A stretch of 64,000 nucleotides of DNA from Chelatococcus caeni (GCF_014196925.1 NZ_JACIEN010000001.1:1550001-1614000), one strand, 5' to 3'; numbered from the stretch's first letter, positions 8,451-18,091 are shown. Numbers and translations are program-made. Notes: generated by a model not told the origin, from the sequence alone.

Positions 8451-9636
8451 TCGCTGCCTCCATTCCCGGCTTGAGCACCACCTTCGTCGTCTCGTTCTGC
8501 TCCTCGTCGAACAGGCGGTAGCCCTCCCGCGCCTCCTCGAGCGGCAGGCGATGGCTGATGAGGAAGGTCGTGTCGATGCGCCCCTCGCGGATCATGTCGA
8601 GGAGGCGTGGCAGATATTTCTGCACGTGCGTCTGCCCGGTGCGGATGGTGAGCCCCTTCTCCATCACGGCGCCGATGGGGAAGTGATTGACGAAGCCGCC
8701 GTAGACGCCCGGGATCGAGACCCGCCCGCCCTTGCGGCAGGCGTGGATGGCCTGCCGCAGGGCGTGCGGACGGTCCGTCTCCAGCATCACCGTCTGCTCG
8801 GCCCAGTCGAGGATGTTGTCGGGCGCCATGCCGTGGCTCTCCATGCCGACGGCGTCGATGACGGCGTCCGGGCCGATGCCGCCCGTCATCTCGACGAGGG
8901 CGGCATGCACGTCGACGTCCTTGAAATTGATGATCTCGGCGCCGAACTTGCGCGCGAGTTCCAGCCGGTGCGGATAGTGGTCGATGGCGATCACCTTGTG
9001 TGCACCCATGAGGAAGGCGCTCTGCACCGCGAACAATCCGATGGGCCCGCAGCCCCAGACCGCGACGGTATCGCCCTCCTCGATCTCGCAGTTCTCGGCC
9101 GCCATCCAGCCCGTTGGCAGGATGTCCGACAGGAACAGCACCTTGTCGTCCTCCAGGTCGTCGGGCACGGCGATGGGGCCGACATCGGCGAAGGGCACGC
9201 GCACATATTCCGCCTGTCCGCCGGCATAGCCGCCGGTGAGGTGGGAATAGCCGAAGATGCCGCTCATCTGGTGCCCGAACAGCATCTCCGACATGTCCGC
9301 CTTGTCGACGGGGTTGGAGTTGTCACAGGCCGAATACTGCAGCTTGCGGCAGAAGAAGCACTCGCCGCAGGCGATGACGAAGGGCACGACCACGCGGTCC
9401 CCCTTGCGCAGCTTCTTCTGCTTGGCACCGGTCTCGACGACCTCGCCCATGAACTCGTGGCCGAGAATGTCCCCCGCGCGCAGCGTCGGGATGACGCCGT
9501 GGTAGAGATGCAGGTCCGAACCGCAGATGGCGGTCGACGTGACCTTGATGATCACGTCGCGCGGATTGACGATGGCCGGGTCTTCGACGGTGTCGACACG
9601 GACGTCGTTCTTGCCGTGCCAGACGAGCGCTCGCAT
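8440..9636 (-). CDS. zinc-dependent alcohol dehydrogenase, formaldehyde dehydrogenase-like
   Basis: A 398-residue medium-chain dehydrogenase. The catalytic zinc region is present (CGSDLHLYH, then GHEFMG), and so is the four-cysteine structural zinc loop ([15 protein letters not shown]). The NAD motif [10 protein letters not shown] lies near residue 193. The long insert after the zinc loop resembles glutathione-dependent or dismutating formaldehyde dehydrogenase-like enzymes, but the substrate is not established. It sits 12 bases downstream of the SRPBCC gene and overlaps the SDR gene, within one operon. Confidence 0.9.
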   Translation of the reverse strand: MRALVWHGKNDVRVDTVEDPAIVNPRDVIIKVTSTAICGSDLHLYHGVIPTLRAGDILGHEFMGEVVETGAKQKKLRKGDRVVVPFVIACGECFFCRKLQYSACDNSNPVDKADMSEMLFGHQMSGIFGYSHLTGGYAGGQAEYVRVPFADVGPIAVPDDLEDDKVLFLSDILPTGWMAAENCEIEEGDTVAVWGCGPIGLFAVQSAFLMGAHKVIAIDHYPHRLELARKFGAEIINFKDVDVHAALVEMTGGIGPDAVIDAVGMESHGMAPDNILDWAEQTVMLETDRPHALRQAIHACRKGGRVSIPGVYGGFVNHFPIGAVMEKGLTIRTGQTHVQKYLPRLLDMIREGRIDTTFLISHRLPLEEAREGYRLFDEEQNETTKVVLKPGMEAANGR

Positions 9637-9648
9637 CCTCGTCCTCCT

Positions 9649-10449
9649 TCAGGCTCTGGCGGCCGGACGCGGGGCCGCGTCGGCGATCTCGCCGGTTTCC
9701 ATCAGCTGCTTGAAGCGCTTGAGCTCGCGCCGGGTCTGGATCTCGGGCTCGCGCCCGGCGAGCTTGGCGAGAAGCTGGCCGAGCCTGCCGCCCGGCGGCA
9801 CATAGGTGATGGCGGCCTCCACCTCGGTGCCGCGCCCGTCCGGCGCGTCGCGGAAGAGGATGCGGCCGCTGTGCTTGACGTCCGCGTCGTCGCTGGACCG
9901 CCAGGCGATGACCTCGCCGGGGACTTCCTCCGTGATCTCCGTCTCGAAGGTCACATCCATCTCGCCGGGCCCCTTGACCACCCAGCGCGAACGCTTGTCG
10001 TCGATGACGGTGATCGACTGGACGTTCTCCATGAACTGCGGCAGGCGGGAGAAGTCGCGCCAGAAGGAGAAGAGATATTTGCGCGGCCGGTTGATGGTCA
10101 CGGTGCGCCCGACATGGACGGCGTTGTGGCGCCCTGGCAGACGGCGCCTGCGCACGGTGTGGCGCGGGGCATCGCCCGCGTCGATGCGCCGGTTGTTGCG
10201 CATGGAGCTGCCGCGCGTGATCGCGAACGCGGCAACGCCCGCGGCCAGGGCGCAGAAGGCGATCACGAGCACCGCATTCCCGTGCCCGTGCCCGTCGTTC
10301 CGATGGTGGCGCCCGCCGGCGAGATGGTCCCGGATCTGGCGGCCCCAGGTGCCTACCGTCGAACCCTCTCCCCAGTTGACGCCCAGGTTGGCACCCAGGT
10401 TGGCGCCCCACGTATCCCGCCTGTGCCCGCGGTGTCTGCCGAGATGCAT
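9649..10449 (-). CDS. membrane-anchored SRPBCC (cyclase/dehydrase-like) protein
   Basis: A 266-residue protein in three parts. Residues 1-55 are rich in Gly, His and Arg, with a short GANLGANLGVN repeat. One membrane helix lies at about 58-77 (AVLVIAFCALAAGVAAFAI). A START/SRPBCC lipid-binding-like domain runs from about 105 to 235 (RPRKYLFSFWRDFSRLPQFM, RWVVKGP, RGTEVEA). Such proteins often bind hydrophobic ligands. It is the first gene of the three-gene leftward operon behind the EcfG-type promoter at 10480-10504, divergent from a 58-residue membrane protein. Confidence 0.8.
   Translation of the reverse strand: MHLGRHRGHRRDTWGANLGANLGVNWGEGSTVGTWGRQIRDHLAGGRHHRNDGHGHGNAVLVIAFCALAAGVAAFAITRGSSMRNNRRIDAGDAPRHTVRRRRLPGRHNAVHVGRTVTINRPRKYLFSFWRDFSRLPQFMENVQSITVIDDKRSRWVVKGPGEMDVTFETEITEEVPGEVIAWRSSDDADVKHSGRILFRDAPDGRGTEVEAAITYVPPGGRLGQLLAKLAGREPEIQTRRELKRFKQLMETGEIADAAPRPAARA
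10375..10410. repeat. 12-bp tandem repeat inside the SRPBCC gene
   Basis: Two near-identical 12-mers (GCCCAGGTTGGC, ACCCAGGTTGGC) lie in tandem with degenerate flanking copies. In the protein they encode the repeated GANL unit near residue 15-25. Confidence 0.6.
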
Positions 10450-10479
10450 GTCGTGCTCCCTGCTCGATGCGCCGAGCCC

Positions 10480-10504
10480 AACCGGCGGGCCCGGTGAATG
10501 TTCC
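10480..10504 (-). promoter_or_regulatory. EcfG-type promoter, SRPBCC-ADH-SDR operon
   Basis: Minus strand GGAAC (10504-10500), 16 bases, GGTT (10483-10480). The -35 is back to back with that of the divergent promoter, together forming GTTCCGGGGAAC. Confidence 0.7.
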
Positions 10505-10506
10505 GG

Positions 10507-10531
10507 GGAACGTTCGCATGCGCCACCCGTT
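10507..10531 (+). promoter_or_regulatory. consensus EcfG promoter, 58-residue membrane protein
   Basis: GGAAC (10507-10511), 16 bases, CGTT (10528-10531). This matches the alphaproteobacterial general-stress consensus exactly and lies 22 bases before the ATG. Confidence 0.85.
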
Positions 10532-10552
10532 CGGCCGGCAAGGAGGCCAGAG

Positions 10553-10729
10553 ATGAACGAAGACCGGCGCGACGGGGGCGGAACGCAGGACGGCGAGCAG
10601 AAGGTCTATTCGGCCGAGGACGTCCGCCAGGGTGAGATCATCCTGCGCACGCCCCTGCGGCGGGCCATCTTCATCGCGGGCCTCGCCGCCGCCGTCATCC
10701 TGCCGCTGCTCCTCATGTGGCTCGCTTGA
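10553..10729 (+). CDS. 58-residue single-span membrane protein
   Basis: The sequence has a charged N-terminal half (about residues 1-34) and one C-terminal membrane helix (IFIAGLAAAVILPLLLMW). Start ATG 10553 follows a strong Shine-Dalgarno (AAGGAGG, 10541-10547), and a consensus EcfG promoter ends 21 bases upstream, so the gene is well supported despite its size. It is monocistronic and convergent with the topoisomerase gene. I recognise no family; the N-in, C-terminal anchor layout would suit a small stress-induced membrane regulator or stabiliser, but that is speculation. Confidence 0.8.
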   Translation: MNEDRRDGGGTQDGEQKVYSAEDVRQGEIILRTPLRRAIFIAGLAAAVILPLLLMWLA

Positions 10730-10735
10730 GGCTGT

Positions 10736-11812
10736 CTATCCCCCTTCCCGCTCGAGCCAGGCGAGCACCACCGCCTCGTTGCTGGCAAGCCCGGCCGGCG
10801 GGCGGCCGAGCCCGGCGCGCACATCGGCGAGTTCCTCGGCGAGCCGGCCTTCCTCCCACGCGCTGATCAGCCCGGGATGGATGTAGCAGCGCCGGCAGAT
10901 CGCGCGCGTGTTGCCGAGCTGGGCGGCCACCGCGTCGATCACCTCGTTGAGGCTCCGCGCCCTTTCACGTTTCGTTTCCGGCAGCGGCGTCCCGGAGAGG
11001 AGGCGCGCAGCCAGCACCGTACCGCCCCATGTGCGGAACTGCTTGGAGCTGAAGGGCTCGCCGCCGCTCGCGGCGCGGATGTAGTCGTTCACGTCCTGGG
11101 AGGCGACCGGGCGGCGGCTGCCGTCCTCGTCGCGATACTGGAAGAGGTGCTGCCCGGGCAGATCCTGGACGCTGCGGATCACCTTGGCGATGCGCCGGTC
11201 CTCGATCCGAAGGTTCCATTCCTTGCCGGACTTGCCGCGGAAGGCGAAGCGCAGCGACGCGCCGCGCACCGCGACATGGCGGGCCCGCAGCGTGGTCAGG
11301 CCGAAGCTCTTGTTCTGGCGCCGGTAGGTCTCGTTGCCGATCCTGATCATGGCGCGGTCGAGCAGCCATACGACCGCGGCCAGCACCCGCTCGCGCGGCA
11401 CCCCCTTCAGCGCGAGGTCGCGCCGCACCCGCCGGCGCATCCGCGGCAGGGCGCGGGCGAAGGCGGCGAGCGTCGCGTATTTCACCTCGTCGCGGCAGGC
11501 GGTCCAGAGCGGATGATAGCGATATTGCTTGCGGCCGCGCTGGTCCCGCCCCGTCGCCTGGATATGGCCGCGGCCCGTCGGGGCGATCCACACGTCGGTC
11601 CATGCAGGCGGAATGGCGAGGCTGCGGATGCGCGCCATCGTCGCCTCGTCCTCGACACGCCGGCCGGCGGCATCGACATAGAAGAAGCCGCGCCCGGCGC
11701 GCCTGCGCCGGATGCCCGGCTCCCCGTCGTTGATGTAGAGAAGATCGGCGGCCTCCGCGCTGGCGGGCGGATCGGGCGGGAGGACGGAAGCCGTTTGCGC
11801 ATGGGCGAGCAT
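10736..11812 (-). CDS. DNA topoisomerase IB (poxvirus-like)
   Basis: A 358-residue enzyme that relaxes supercoils through a 3'-phosphotyrosyl link. An N-terminal DNA-binding domain (GRGFFYVDA, IPPAWTDVWIAP) is followed by the catalytic core. That core holds the nucleophile in RRCYIHP (about residue 310), the upstream Arg/Lys catalytic residues (RIGNETYRRQNKSFGL, FRGKSGKEW) and the conserved Arg in FSSKQFRTWGGT. It lies 68 bases downstream of the BON gene in the same direction, with a GC-rich hairpin between, so cotranscription is possible. No EcfG promoter was found directly upstream. Confidence 0.92.
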   Translation of the reverse strand: MLAHAQTASVLPPDPPASAEAADLLYINDGEPGIRRRRAGRGFFYVDAAGRRVEDEATMARIRSLAIPPAWTDVWIAPTGRGHIQATGRDQRGRKQYRYHPLWTACRDEVKYATLAAFARALPRMRRRVRRDLALKGVPRERVLAAVVWLLDRAMIRIGNETYRRQNKSFGLTTLRARHVAVRGASLRFAFRGKSGKEWNLRIEDRRIAKVIRSVQDLPGQHLFQYRDEDGSRRPVASQDVNDYIRAASGGEPFSSKQFRTWGGTVLAARLLSGTPLPETKRERARSLNEVIDAVAAQLGNTRAICRRCYIHPGLISAWEEGRLAEELADVRAGLGRPPAGLASNEAVVLAWLEREGG

Positions 11813-11833
11813 GGCGTCTCACGAAAGCGCCGG

Positions 11834-11858
11834 CCGCGAGCCGGCCGGCGCAGGACGG
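11834..11858. terminator. GC-rich hairpin between BON and topoisomerase genes
   Basis: An inverted repeat (GCGCCGGCC and GGCCGGCGC) with a 7-base loop. No U-run follows on the minus strand, so it may attenuate rather than terminate transcription into the topoisomerase gene. Confidence 0.4.
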
Positions 11859-11880
11859 CGGGCTGCCGATCCGGAAAGTG

Positions 11881-12588
11881 TCAGAAGGTCGTGTTCACGC
11901 CCGTGTCCGGGCCTGTCGCTCTGGCATTCACCCTCAGATTGTTCTGGACATGGGTGACGCCCGACACGTCCTCGGCGATATCCTCGGCCCGCCGCTTGTC
12001 GTAGCGGCTGTAGACCTCGCCGGAGAGGGTCACCTCATGCGATTCGACGCTCACCTCGATGCCCGATGCATCGAGCGAGGGGTCGTCGCTCAAGCGGTCG
12101 CTCACATCCTCCTTGATGCGCTCGTCCGAGCGGGTGTAGCCCTTCGGGCCGTGACCGCGGTACTGGTCCTGCCGCCGGCGCCTCTCGGCCTCCTCGTCGC
12201 CGAACCAGGACGAGATCTCGTCACTCGCCTTGTCCCAGAAGTCGCGCTCCTCGGGCCGGCGAGCACGATAGTCGCGCGCGTAGTGTTCCCGTCCGCCGTA
12301 GGGCTGGCGCTGGCGGCGCCCGCCGGTGCCGTAGGTGCCCTCATAGAGGGCCGAATAGCGCCCGGCCCCGGTCGGGGCGAGGTCATAGCGCGGGTCGCGG
12401 CGCGGCCACTCGTTGTAGCCACGGCCGTAGCGGCGCTCGTAATAGTCCTCGTAGGGGTTGTTGCGGCGCACCTGCCGCGCCCATTCATCCTCGCTGATCG
12501 GCCCGTAGTCACGGTCGCGATAGCGCAGGTCGTCGGTTTCGAAATACTCCCGGTCGTCGCCGTACCAGGGGGAACGTTCTCTCGGCAT
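11881..12588 (-). CDS. BON-domain protein with charged low-complexity N-terminus
   Basis: A 235-residue protein. Residues 1-110 are dominated by Arg, Tyr, Asp and Gly (for example YEDYYERRYGRGY) and are probably disordered. A short SWFGDEEAERRRRQ segment at about 125-140 is typical of alphaproteobacterial BON proteins. Residues 150-225 form a BON domain (RIKEDVSDRLSDDPSLDASGIEV, VTLSGEV), a module found in osmotically inducible and envelope-associated proteins. No signal peptide is seen. A candidate EcfG promoter lies at 12674-12699. Confidence 0.82.
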   Translation of the reverse strand: MPRERSPWYGDDREYFETDDLRYRDRDYGPISEDEWARQVRRNNPYEDYYERRYGRGYNEWPRRDPRYDLAPTGAGRYSALYEGTYGTGGRRQRQPYGGREHYARDYRARRPEERDFWDKASDEISSWFGDEEAERRRRQDQYRGHGPKGYTRSDERIKEDVSDRLSDDPSLDASGIEVSVESHEVTLSGEVYSRYDKRRAEDIAEDVSGVTHVQNNLRVNARATGPDTGVNTTF

Positions 12589-12673
12589 TGTCCGTGCCCC
12601 TTCTTAGTCTCGTTGAGGTCCGGCACAGCCTGCCCTGCACGCTGTCGCAGGGCGCGGCTGTGAATGCCCTCCG

Positions 12674-12699
12674 AACCCTGGCGGGGCTGGAAAGGTTCC
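12674..12699 (-). promoter_or_regulatory. EcfG-type promoter, BON gene
   Basis: Minus strand GGAAC (12699-12695), 17 bases, GGTT (12677-12674). The predicted leader is about 80 bases. Confidence 0.55.
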
Positions 12700-12766
12700 G
12701 GAGCCGGGGGAGCATGCCGCCGGGCGACCCGCCGAATTTTTCATCCTATTTTTTTCATCACGGAGC

Positions 12767-12791
12767 GGAACAACGCCCTTCGCCGATGGTT
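12767..12791 (+). promoter_or_regulatory. orphan EcfG-type promoter, possible sRNA start
   Basis: GGAAC (12767-12771), 16 bases, GGTT (12788-12791), preceded by an AT-rich tract. No gene on this strand follows for more than 4 kb; a stem-loop lies at 12855-12889. Confidence 0.5.
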
Positions 12792-12854
12792 GGTTGAAGT
12801 CCAGCCGGCGGTGGTGCGTCGCCCCCATCCCCCCTTCCCCTGGTCTGCGACGTA

Positions 12855-12889
12855 GCGGACGCCGGCTGGGCCCCTTTTCCGGGGTCCGC
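12855..12889. other. imperfect stem-loop
   Basis: GCGGAC pairs with GTCCGC around a CCCC/GGGG inner stem with a U-rich loop. It could be the 3' end of a small RNA from the promoter at 12767, or the terminator of the leftward membrane-protein gene. Confidence 0.35.
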
Positions 12890-12956
12890 CGTGGGCACAC
12901 GACAGCGCGACCCGAAACGAATTCATCACGCCCCGCCCACTGCCTGTCGCGGCTCC

Positions 12957-13265
12957 TCACCCGAGGGCCGCGACAGCCATGATGAAGACGATGGCCGCAC
13001 CGGCGATCGCGGCCGCGACGATGATGGCGCGGCGGCTGTGGGGTGGCGAGGAAGGCTGCGGCGTCAGGGCATGGCTTTCCGCGTGCAGTTCCGCAGTCGT
13101 GACGGGCGTTCCGGCCGCCTCGTCGTCGGTGCCGAGCGGCGCGGCTGCGGGGTCGGGAAAGGGCACCTTGTCCCCCGTCTTTCCGAGGTCGATGTCGCGC
13201 CGCAGACGCTCCACGGTCGCCGGCGCTTCGGGCGGCGGCACCTGCGTCGGTCGTGCCTGTTTCAT
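12957..13265 (-). CDS. 102-residue single-span membrane protein
   Basis: A Pro-rich, charged N-terminal region (about residues 1-75, including VERLRRDIDLGKTGDKV) is followed by one C-terminal helix (AIIVAAAIAGAAIVFIMAVAAL). The LRRDIDLGKTGDKVPFPDPAAAP pattern is typical of small stress-associated membrane proteins in Rhizobiales, but I cannot name a family. Start ATG 13265 has a good Shine-Dalgarno (AAGGTGAG) and follows an EcfG-type promoter by about 60 bases. It is located immediately downstream of ligD but has its own promoter. Confidence 0.72.
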   Translation of the reverse strand: MKQARPTQVPPPEAPATVERLRRDIDLGKTGDKVPFPDPAAAPLGTDDEAAGTPVTTAELHAESHALTPQPSSPPHSRRAIIVAAAIAGAAIVFIMAVAALG

Positions 13266-13326
13266 GGGACTCACCTTGCTTGCGGGCTGTTGCGAAAGGG
13301 CGCCCGGAGACGCGCGTGTGCCTCCC

Positions 13327-13351
13327 AACCACTCCCCAAGCGGACTGTTCC
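13327..13351 (-). promoter_or_regulatory. EcfG-type promoter, 102-residue membrane protein
   Basis: Minus strand GGAAC (13351-13347), 16 bases, GGTT (13330-13327), in the gap between ligD and the target gene. Confidence 0.7.
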
Positions 13352-13379
13352 CGGCCCGATGACGCGGCCCGGCTCCTTC

Positions 13380-15920
13380 TCAGCCCTCCTCGGCGCCCAG
13401 TTTCCCGAGCATGGTCTTCGTGATCGCCTGGCGCCCCTCGGCTTCACCCGCCCAGGGATCCGGCATCGACAGGCGCCTCTCCATGTCGGCGATGGTGAAG
13501 GCCTGGGCGGTGTCGAGGGTCCGCAGTTCCTCCCAGCCCACCGGCGTCGCGACCGGCGCGTTCTTCTTCGCCCGCGTCGAATAGGGCGCGATGGCGGTGG
13601 AGCCGCGCTCGTTGCGCAGCCAGTCGACGAAGATGCGGCCGGCGCGCTTTGCCTTCGAGGCCTGGGCGACATAGCGGTCCGGCTCTTCCCCGGCGATGAG
13701 CCGGGCGAAGCCGCGGGCGAAGGCCTTGACCATCGGCCAGTCCGCCCGGCGCACGAGGGGGGCGATGACATGGATGCCCTTGCCGCCGGTCAGCAGCGGC
13801 ACGGTCTGAAGGCCGAGCGCCGCGAGCCGCTCGCGCAGGTCGAAGGCGGCGGCGCGCACGGCGGCGAAGTCGAGCCCCTCGTCGGGATCGAGATCGAAGA
13901 CGAGCCGGTCCGGCTGGTCGAGGCGATCGATGCGCGAGCCCCAGATGTGATATTCGAGCGTCCCCATCTGCACGCCGGCGACGAGACCCGCGAGATCATC
14001 GACATAGAGATAGACGCCGCGCTCGCCGTCGCTCTCGGTGATCTCGCGGCGCTTGAGCTCGCGGGCCACGGTCTTGTTGCCGTGCTTCTGGAAGAAGCAC
14101 TGTGTGCCGGCCCCCTCGGGACAGCGCACGAGGCTGAGGAGACGCTCCGAGACGAAGGGCAGGATCCGCCCGGCCACGCGCTCGTAATGGGCCGCCAGAT
14201 CGGCCTTCGTCACGCCCTGCTCGGCGAAGAGCACCTTGTCCGGGTTGGACAGCCTGATGCCGCCGATGACATCCCGCGCTTCGTGCTCCTGCATGGCCGT
14301 CCCCCTGGGTGTCTCCAGCACCACCTCGCGCGCCGGCTTGTCCTCGCGGATGCCCTTCAGAACGCCGTGGCGGACGGCGCCTTCGCGCGTGAATTCAGTA
14401 AAGCCGACTTCGACGACGATGTCCGGCCGCACGAAGCGGGCCCGGCGGGCGATGTCGCGCGGCAACTCGGCGAAGGGCGAGGTCTTGCGGCCGCGGCTGG
14501 CGAGGAGCTGCTCCAGCCGCGCCAGATGGTCGCCCTCGAAGGCCCCCACCCGTCCTTTGTAGACGAGCTTGCCTCCCTCGTTGACGCCGATCAGCAGGGA
14601 GGCGACGGTGCGGCCCTTCTTGTCGCTCGGCCTGTAGCCGCCGATGACGAACTCCTGGCGCGCTCCGCATTTCACCTTCAGCCAGCTGCGCCCGCGGCCG
14701 GAGCGGTAGGCGTCCTCCGCCCGCTTGGCGACGATCCCCTCGTGCCCGGCCGCGCACAGCCGCCGGTTCACCTCGGACGCATTGCCGACGACATGCGCCG
14801 AATAGATGAGCGGCGGCCCGGCCTCGCCGAGGAGCTGCTGCAGCAGGTCCTTGCGCTCGGTGAGGGGACGCCCGCGGACGTCCTCGCCGTCGAGCCACAG
14901 GAGATCGAAGGCGAAGAACGTCAGCCCTCTCCCGCCCTCCTGCAACGCCGCCTGCAGGGTGGAAAAGTCGGTCTTGCCCTTCTCGTCGAAGGCGACGATC
15001 TCGCCATCGATCAGGGTGCCCGACGTGTCGAGATGGCTGGCCGCCTGCGCGATTTCGGGGAAGCGATCGGTCCAGTCCTTGCCGTTGCGGGTATAGACGC
15101 GGCAGGTGCCGCCGCCGATGGCGACCAGGGCGCGGTAGCCGTCGTATTTCATCTCCGACAGCCATTGCCCGCCCTCGGGCGCGGCGTCGACCAGCGTGGC
15201 GAGCTGCGGCTCCACCCAGCGCGGCAGCGCATGCCCGCCCCGGCCGCCCTTGCCGGCCTTTTTCTCCGCAGCCTTCGCCGCCGGCCGCCGGGCGCGCCGC
15301 TTGGGCGCGACGTCCTCGGGGGCGATCGTGCGCCCCCCAGCGGCGATTTCCTCCATCGTGCGCCCGGAGGCGACGCTGCGGGTATGGCGCGCCAGGATGT
15401 CCGGCGGGCGGCGTCGGCCGGAGGTTTCCTCCTGATGCTTGATCAGCAGCCAGTTCTCCCGCTTCTCGCCCGGCTTCGGCGCGATGCGCACGAGGGCCCA
15501 TTCGCCCGACAGCCGCTCGCCGTGGAGGCGAAAGGTCAGCTTGCCGCGGCGCAGGCCCTCGTCAGGGTCGCCGACAGGCTCCCAGGTGCCGCGGTCCCAC
15601 AGCATCACGGTGCCGCCGCCGTACTGGCCCTTGGGAATGATGCCCTCGAAGTCGCCATAGGCGAGCGGATGGTCCTCGGTCCGCACCGCGAGCCGCTTGT
15701 CGGCAGGGTCGAGGCTCGGGCCGCGCGTCACCGCCCAGCTCTTCAGAACGCCCTGCCATTCGAGGCGGAAATCGTAGTGGAGGCGCGTCGCGGCATGTTT
15801 CTGCACGACGAAGAGCAGCCCCTCGCCGGTGCCGGCCTCGGCCGTGACGTCGGGTTCGGCTGTCCTGGTGAAATCCCGCCGCTCCCGGTATTCCCTGAGG
15901 AGATGCCGCGCCTCGGCCAT
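13380..15920 (-). CDS. ligD: multifunctional DNA ligase D (NHEJ)
   Basis: An 846-residue end-joining enzyme with three domains in the order phosphoesterase (about 30-160; LHYDFRLEW, KGQYGGGTV), ATP-dependent ligase (about 225-530; nucleophile Lys in MKYDGYR) and primase-polymerase (about 555-840; GGKGIHVIAPL, FDLDP with catalytic Asp residues). This order and length match Pseudomonas-type LigD. It processes and seals DNA double-strand ends together with Ku, encoded 7 bases upstream in the same operon. The operon is behind a consensus EcfG promoter at 16850-16874. Confidence 0.96.
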   Translation of the reverse strand: MAEARHLLREYRERRDFTRTAEPDVTAEAGTGEGLLFVVQKHAATRLHYDFRLEWQGVLKSWAVTRGPSLDPADKRLAVRTEDHPLAYGDFEGIIPKGQYGGGTVMLWDRGTWEPVGDPDEGLRRGKLTFRLHGERLSGEWALVRIAPKPGEKRENWLLIKHQEETSGRRRPPDILARHTRSVASGRTMEEIAAGGRTIAPEDVAPKRRARRPAAKAAEKKAGKGGRGGHALPRWVEPQLATLVDAAPEGGQWLSEMKYDGYRALVAIGGGTCRVYTRNGKDWTDRFPEIAQAASHLDTSGTLIDGEIVAFDEKGKTDFSTLQAALQEGGRGLTFFAFDLLWLDGEDVRGRPLTERKDLLQQLLGEAGPPLIYSAHVVGNASEVNRRLCAAGHEGIVAKRAEDAYRSGRGRSWLKVKCGARQEFVIGGYRPSDKKGRTVASLLIGVNEGGKLVYKGRVGAFEGDHLARLEQLLASRGRKTSPFAELPRDIARRARFVRPDIVVEVGFTEFTREGAVRHGVLKGIREDKPAREVVLETPRGTAMQEHEARDVIGGIRLSNPDKVLFAEQGVTKADLAAHYERVAGRILPFVSERLLSLVRCPEGAGTQCFFQKHGNKTVARELKRREITESDGERGVYLYVDDLAGLVAGVQMGTLEYHIWGSRIDRLDQPDRLVFDLDPDEGLDFAAVRAAAFDLRERLAALGLQTVPLLTGGKGIHVIAPLVRRADWPMVKAFARGFARLIAGEEPDRYVAQASKAKRAGRIFVDWLRNERGSTAIAPYSTRAKKNAPVATPVGWEELRTLDTAQAFTIADMERRLSMPDPWAGEAEGRQAITKTMLGKLGAEEG

Positions 15921-15927
15921 GGGCCCC

Positions 15928-16806
15928 TCACGCCGACTTCTTGCGCCGCGAGGCCGGGGCCGCCTTCGCGGCCGGCTTCTTCTGCGCCGGCGGCTTCTTC
16001 TGCGCCGACGGCTGCTTGCCGGATTTCTCGAGGCTCTCCTTGAGGGCCGACATCAGGTCGACGACATTGCCGCCGCGCGGCCGGGCCTCCTCCTCGGCCC
16101 TCACGCGCTTCGGCTTGCGCCCCTTGACCTTCTCGTCGATGAGGGTCCGGATGGCCTCGGCATAGCGGTCCTCGAAGGCGCTCGCGTCGAAGGGGCCGCT
16201 CTTGCGGTCGATCAGCTGCTTGGCGACCTCGAGCAGGTCCTTCTCGGCGGCCTTGCGCGAGATCGAGGAGAAGAAGGCGTCGGTCTTGCGGATCTCCTCC
16301 TCGTAGTGGAGCGTCTCCGCCAAAAGGCCGCTGCCGCACGGCCGCACGGCGACGAGATATTCCCGGCCGCGCATGGCGAGCTGGCCGAGGCCCGCCTTGC
16401 GCGTCTCCGCGAGCGCGTCGCGCACCACCCGGAAGGCGTCTTCCGCCAGTTCGTCGGTGGGGGCGAGGAAATACGGACGGTCGAAGTAGAGCGGAGGGAT
16501 CTCGCAGGCATCGACGAAATGCACGAGCTCGAGCGTCTTCTTCGTCTCGAGCCTGATGGCGTCGATCTCGTCCGGATCGATCAGCACATATTCGTCGTCC
16601 TCGACCTCGTAGCCTTTCCAGACATCGTCGTTCTTCACCGGCCCGACGCCGGGCACGACCTTCTGGTACTGCACGCGCTTGCCCGAGGGCTTGTGTATCT
16701 GGCGGAAGGAGATGCGCGCCGACGTGTTCGTCGCCGAATACATCTCCACCGGGATGGAGACGAGCGACAACCGCAGCTGGCCCTTCCAGACCGGGCGCTC
16801 GGCCAT
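15928..16806 (-). CDS. ku: Ku protein, non-homologous end joining
   Basis: A 292-residue bacterial Ku. The Ku core (about 1-255) begins with [19 protein letters not shown] and includes [17 protein letters not shown] and PYFLAP. The C-terminal tail is Lys/Ala/Pro-rich ([10 protein letters not shown]), as in many rhizobial Ku proteins where the basic tail aids DNA binding. It forms a ring-shaped dimer on DNA ends and recruits LigD, encoded immediately downstream. I chose ATG 16806; a longer open frame to 17034 runs through the promoter and is rejected. Confidence 0.95.
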   Translation of the reverse strand: MAERPVWKGQLRLSLVSIPVEMYSATNTSARISFRQIHKPSGKRVQYQKVVPGVGPVKNDDVWKGYEVEDDEYVLIDPDEIDAIRLETKKTLELVHFVDACEIPPLYFDRPYFLAPTDELAEDAFRVVRDALAETRKAGLGQLAMRGREYLVAVRPCGSGLLAETLHYEEEIRKTDAFFSSISRKAAEKDLLEVAKQLIDRKSGPFDASAFEDRYAEAIRTLIDEKVKGRKPKRVRAEEEARPRGGNVVDLMSALKESLEKSGKQPSAQKKPPAQKKPAAKAAPASRRKKSA

Positions 16807-16849
16807 GGCCTGCTCCTCGGCTGATCCCTGCGAAATGGTCCCTTCGCTC

Positions 16850-16874
16850 AACGGCTTCGCGGCGCGGATGTTCC
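16850..16874 (-). promoter_or_regulatory. consensus EcfG promoter, ku-ligD operon
   Basis: Minus strand GGAAC (16874-16870), 16 bases, CGTT (16853-16850), a perfect match. The predicted leader is about 37 bases. EcfG (RpoE2) control of a ku gene is reported for Sinorhizobium meliloti. Confidence 0.85.
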
Positions 16875-16916
16875 TTCTCCCGCCCCCCTTCGGCGCCGGC
16901 ACCGAGCATCTACTCT

Positions 16917-16941
16917 GGAACAAGAGCGGAGCGACGTTGTT
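16917..16941 (+). promoter_or_regulatory. EcfG-type promoter, inositol-phosphate synthase operon
   Basis: GGAAC (16917-16921), 16 bases, TGTT (16938-16941). The predicted start of transcription is about 42 bases before the ATG. Confidence 0.65.
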
Positions 16942-16990
16942 CGGAGCGGACATTCGGTCCGCCGGGGCGGCCGCGTACGGAGGTGACAGC

Positions 16991-18087
<1,097 letters not shown>

Positions 18088-18091
<4 letters not shown>

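Larger units (their letters stand above)
12589..12956. other. 368-base non-coding stretch with two divergent EcfG-type promoters
   Basis: There is no convincing gene here. The region contains a leftward EcfG-type promoter for the BON gene (12674-12699), an AT-rich tract (12735-12757) unusual for this window, a rightward EcfG-type promoter (12767-12791) with no gene behind it, and an imperfect stem-loop (12855-12889). That stem-loop could end either the rightward transcript or the leftward mRNA of the 102-residue membrane protein. Confidence 0.6.

Noticed and set aside
12721-12760. The T-rich runs as a Rho-independent terminator for a plus-strand transcript
   Set aside because: Only a 4-bp stem precedes the runs, and no plus-strand gene ends there.
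12891-16043. A plus-strand open frame of about 1050 codons opposite ligD
   Set aside because: Exactly antisense to ligD, no domain recognised, no ribosome site; a high-GC shadow.
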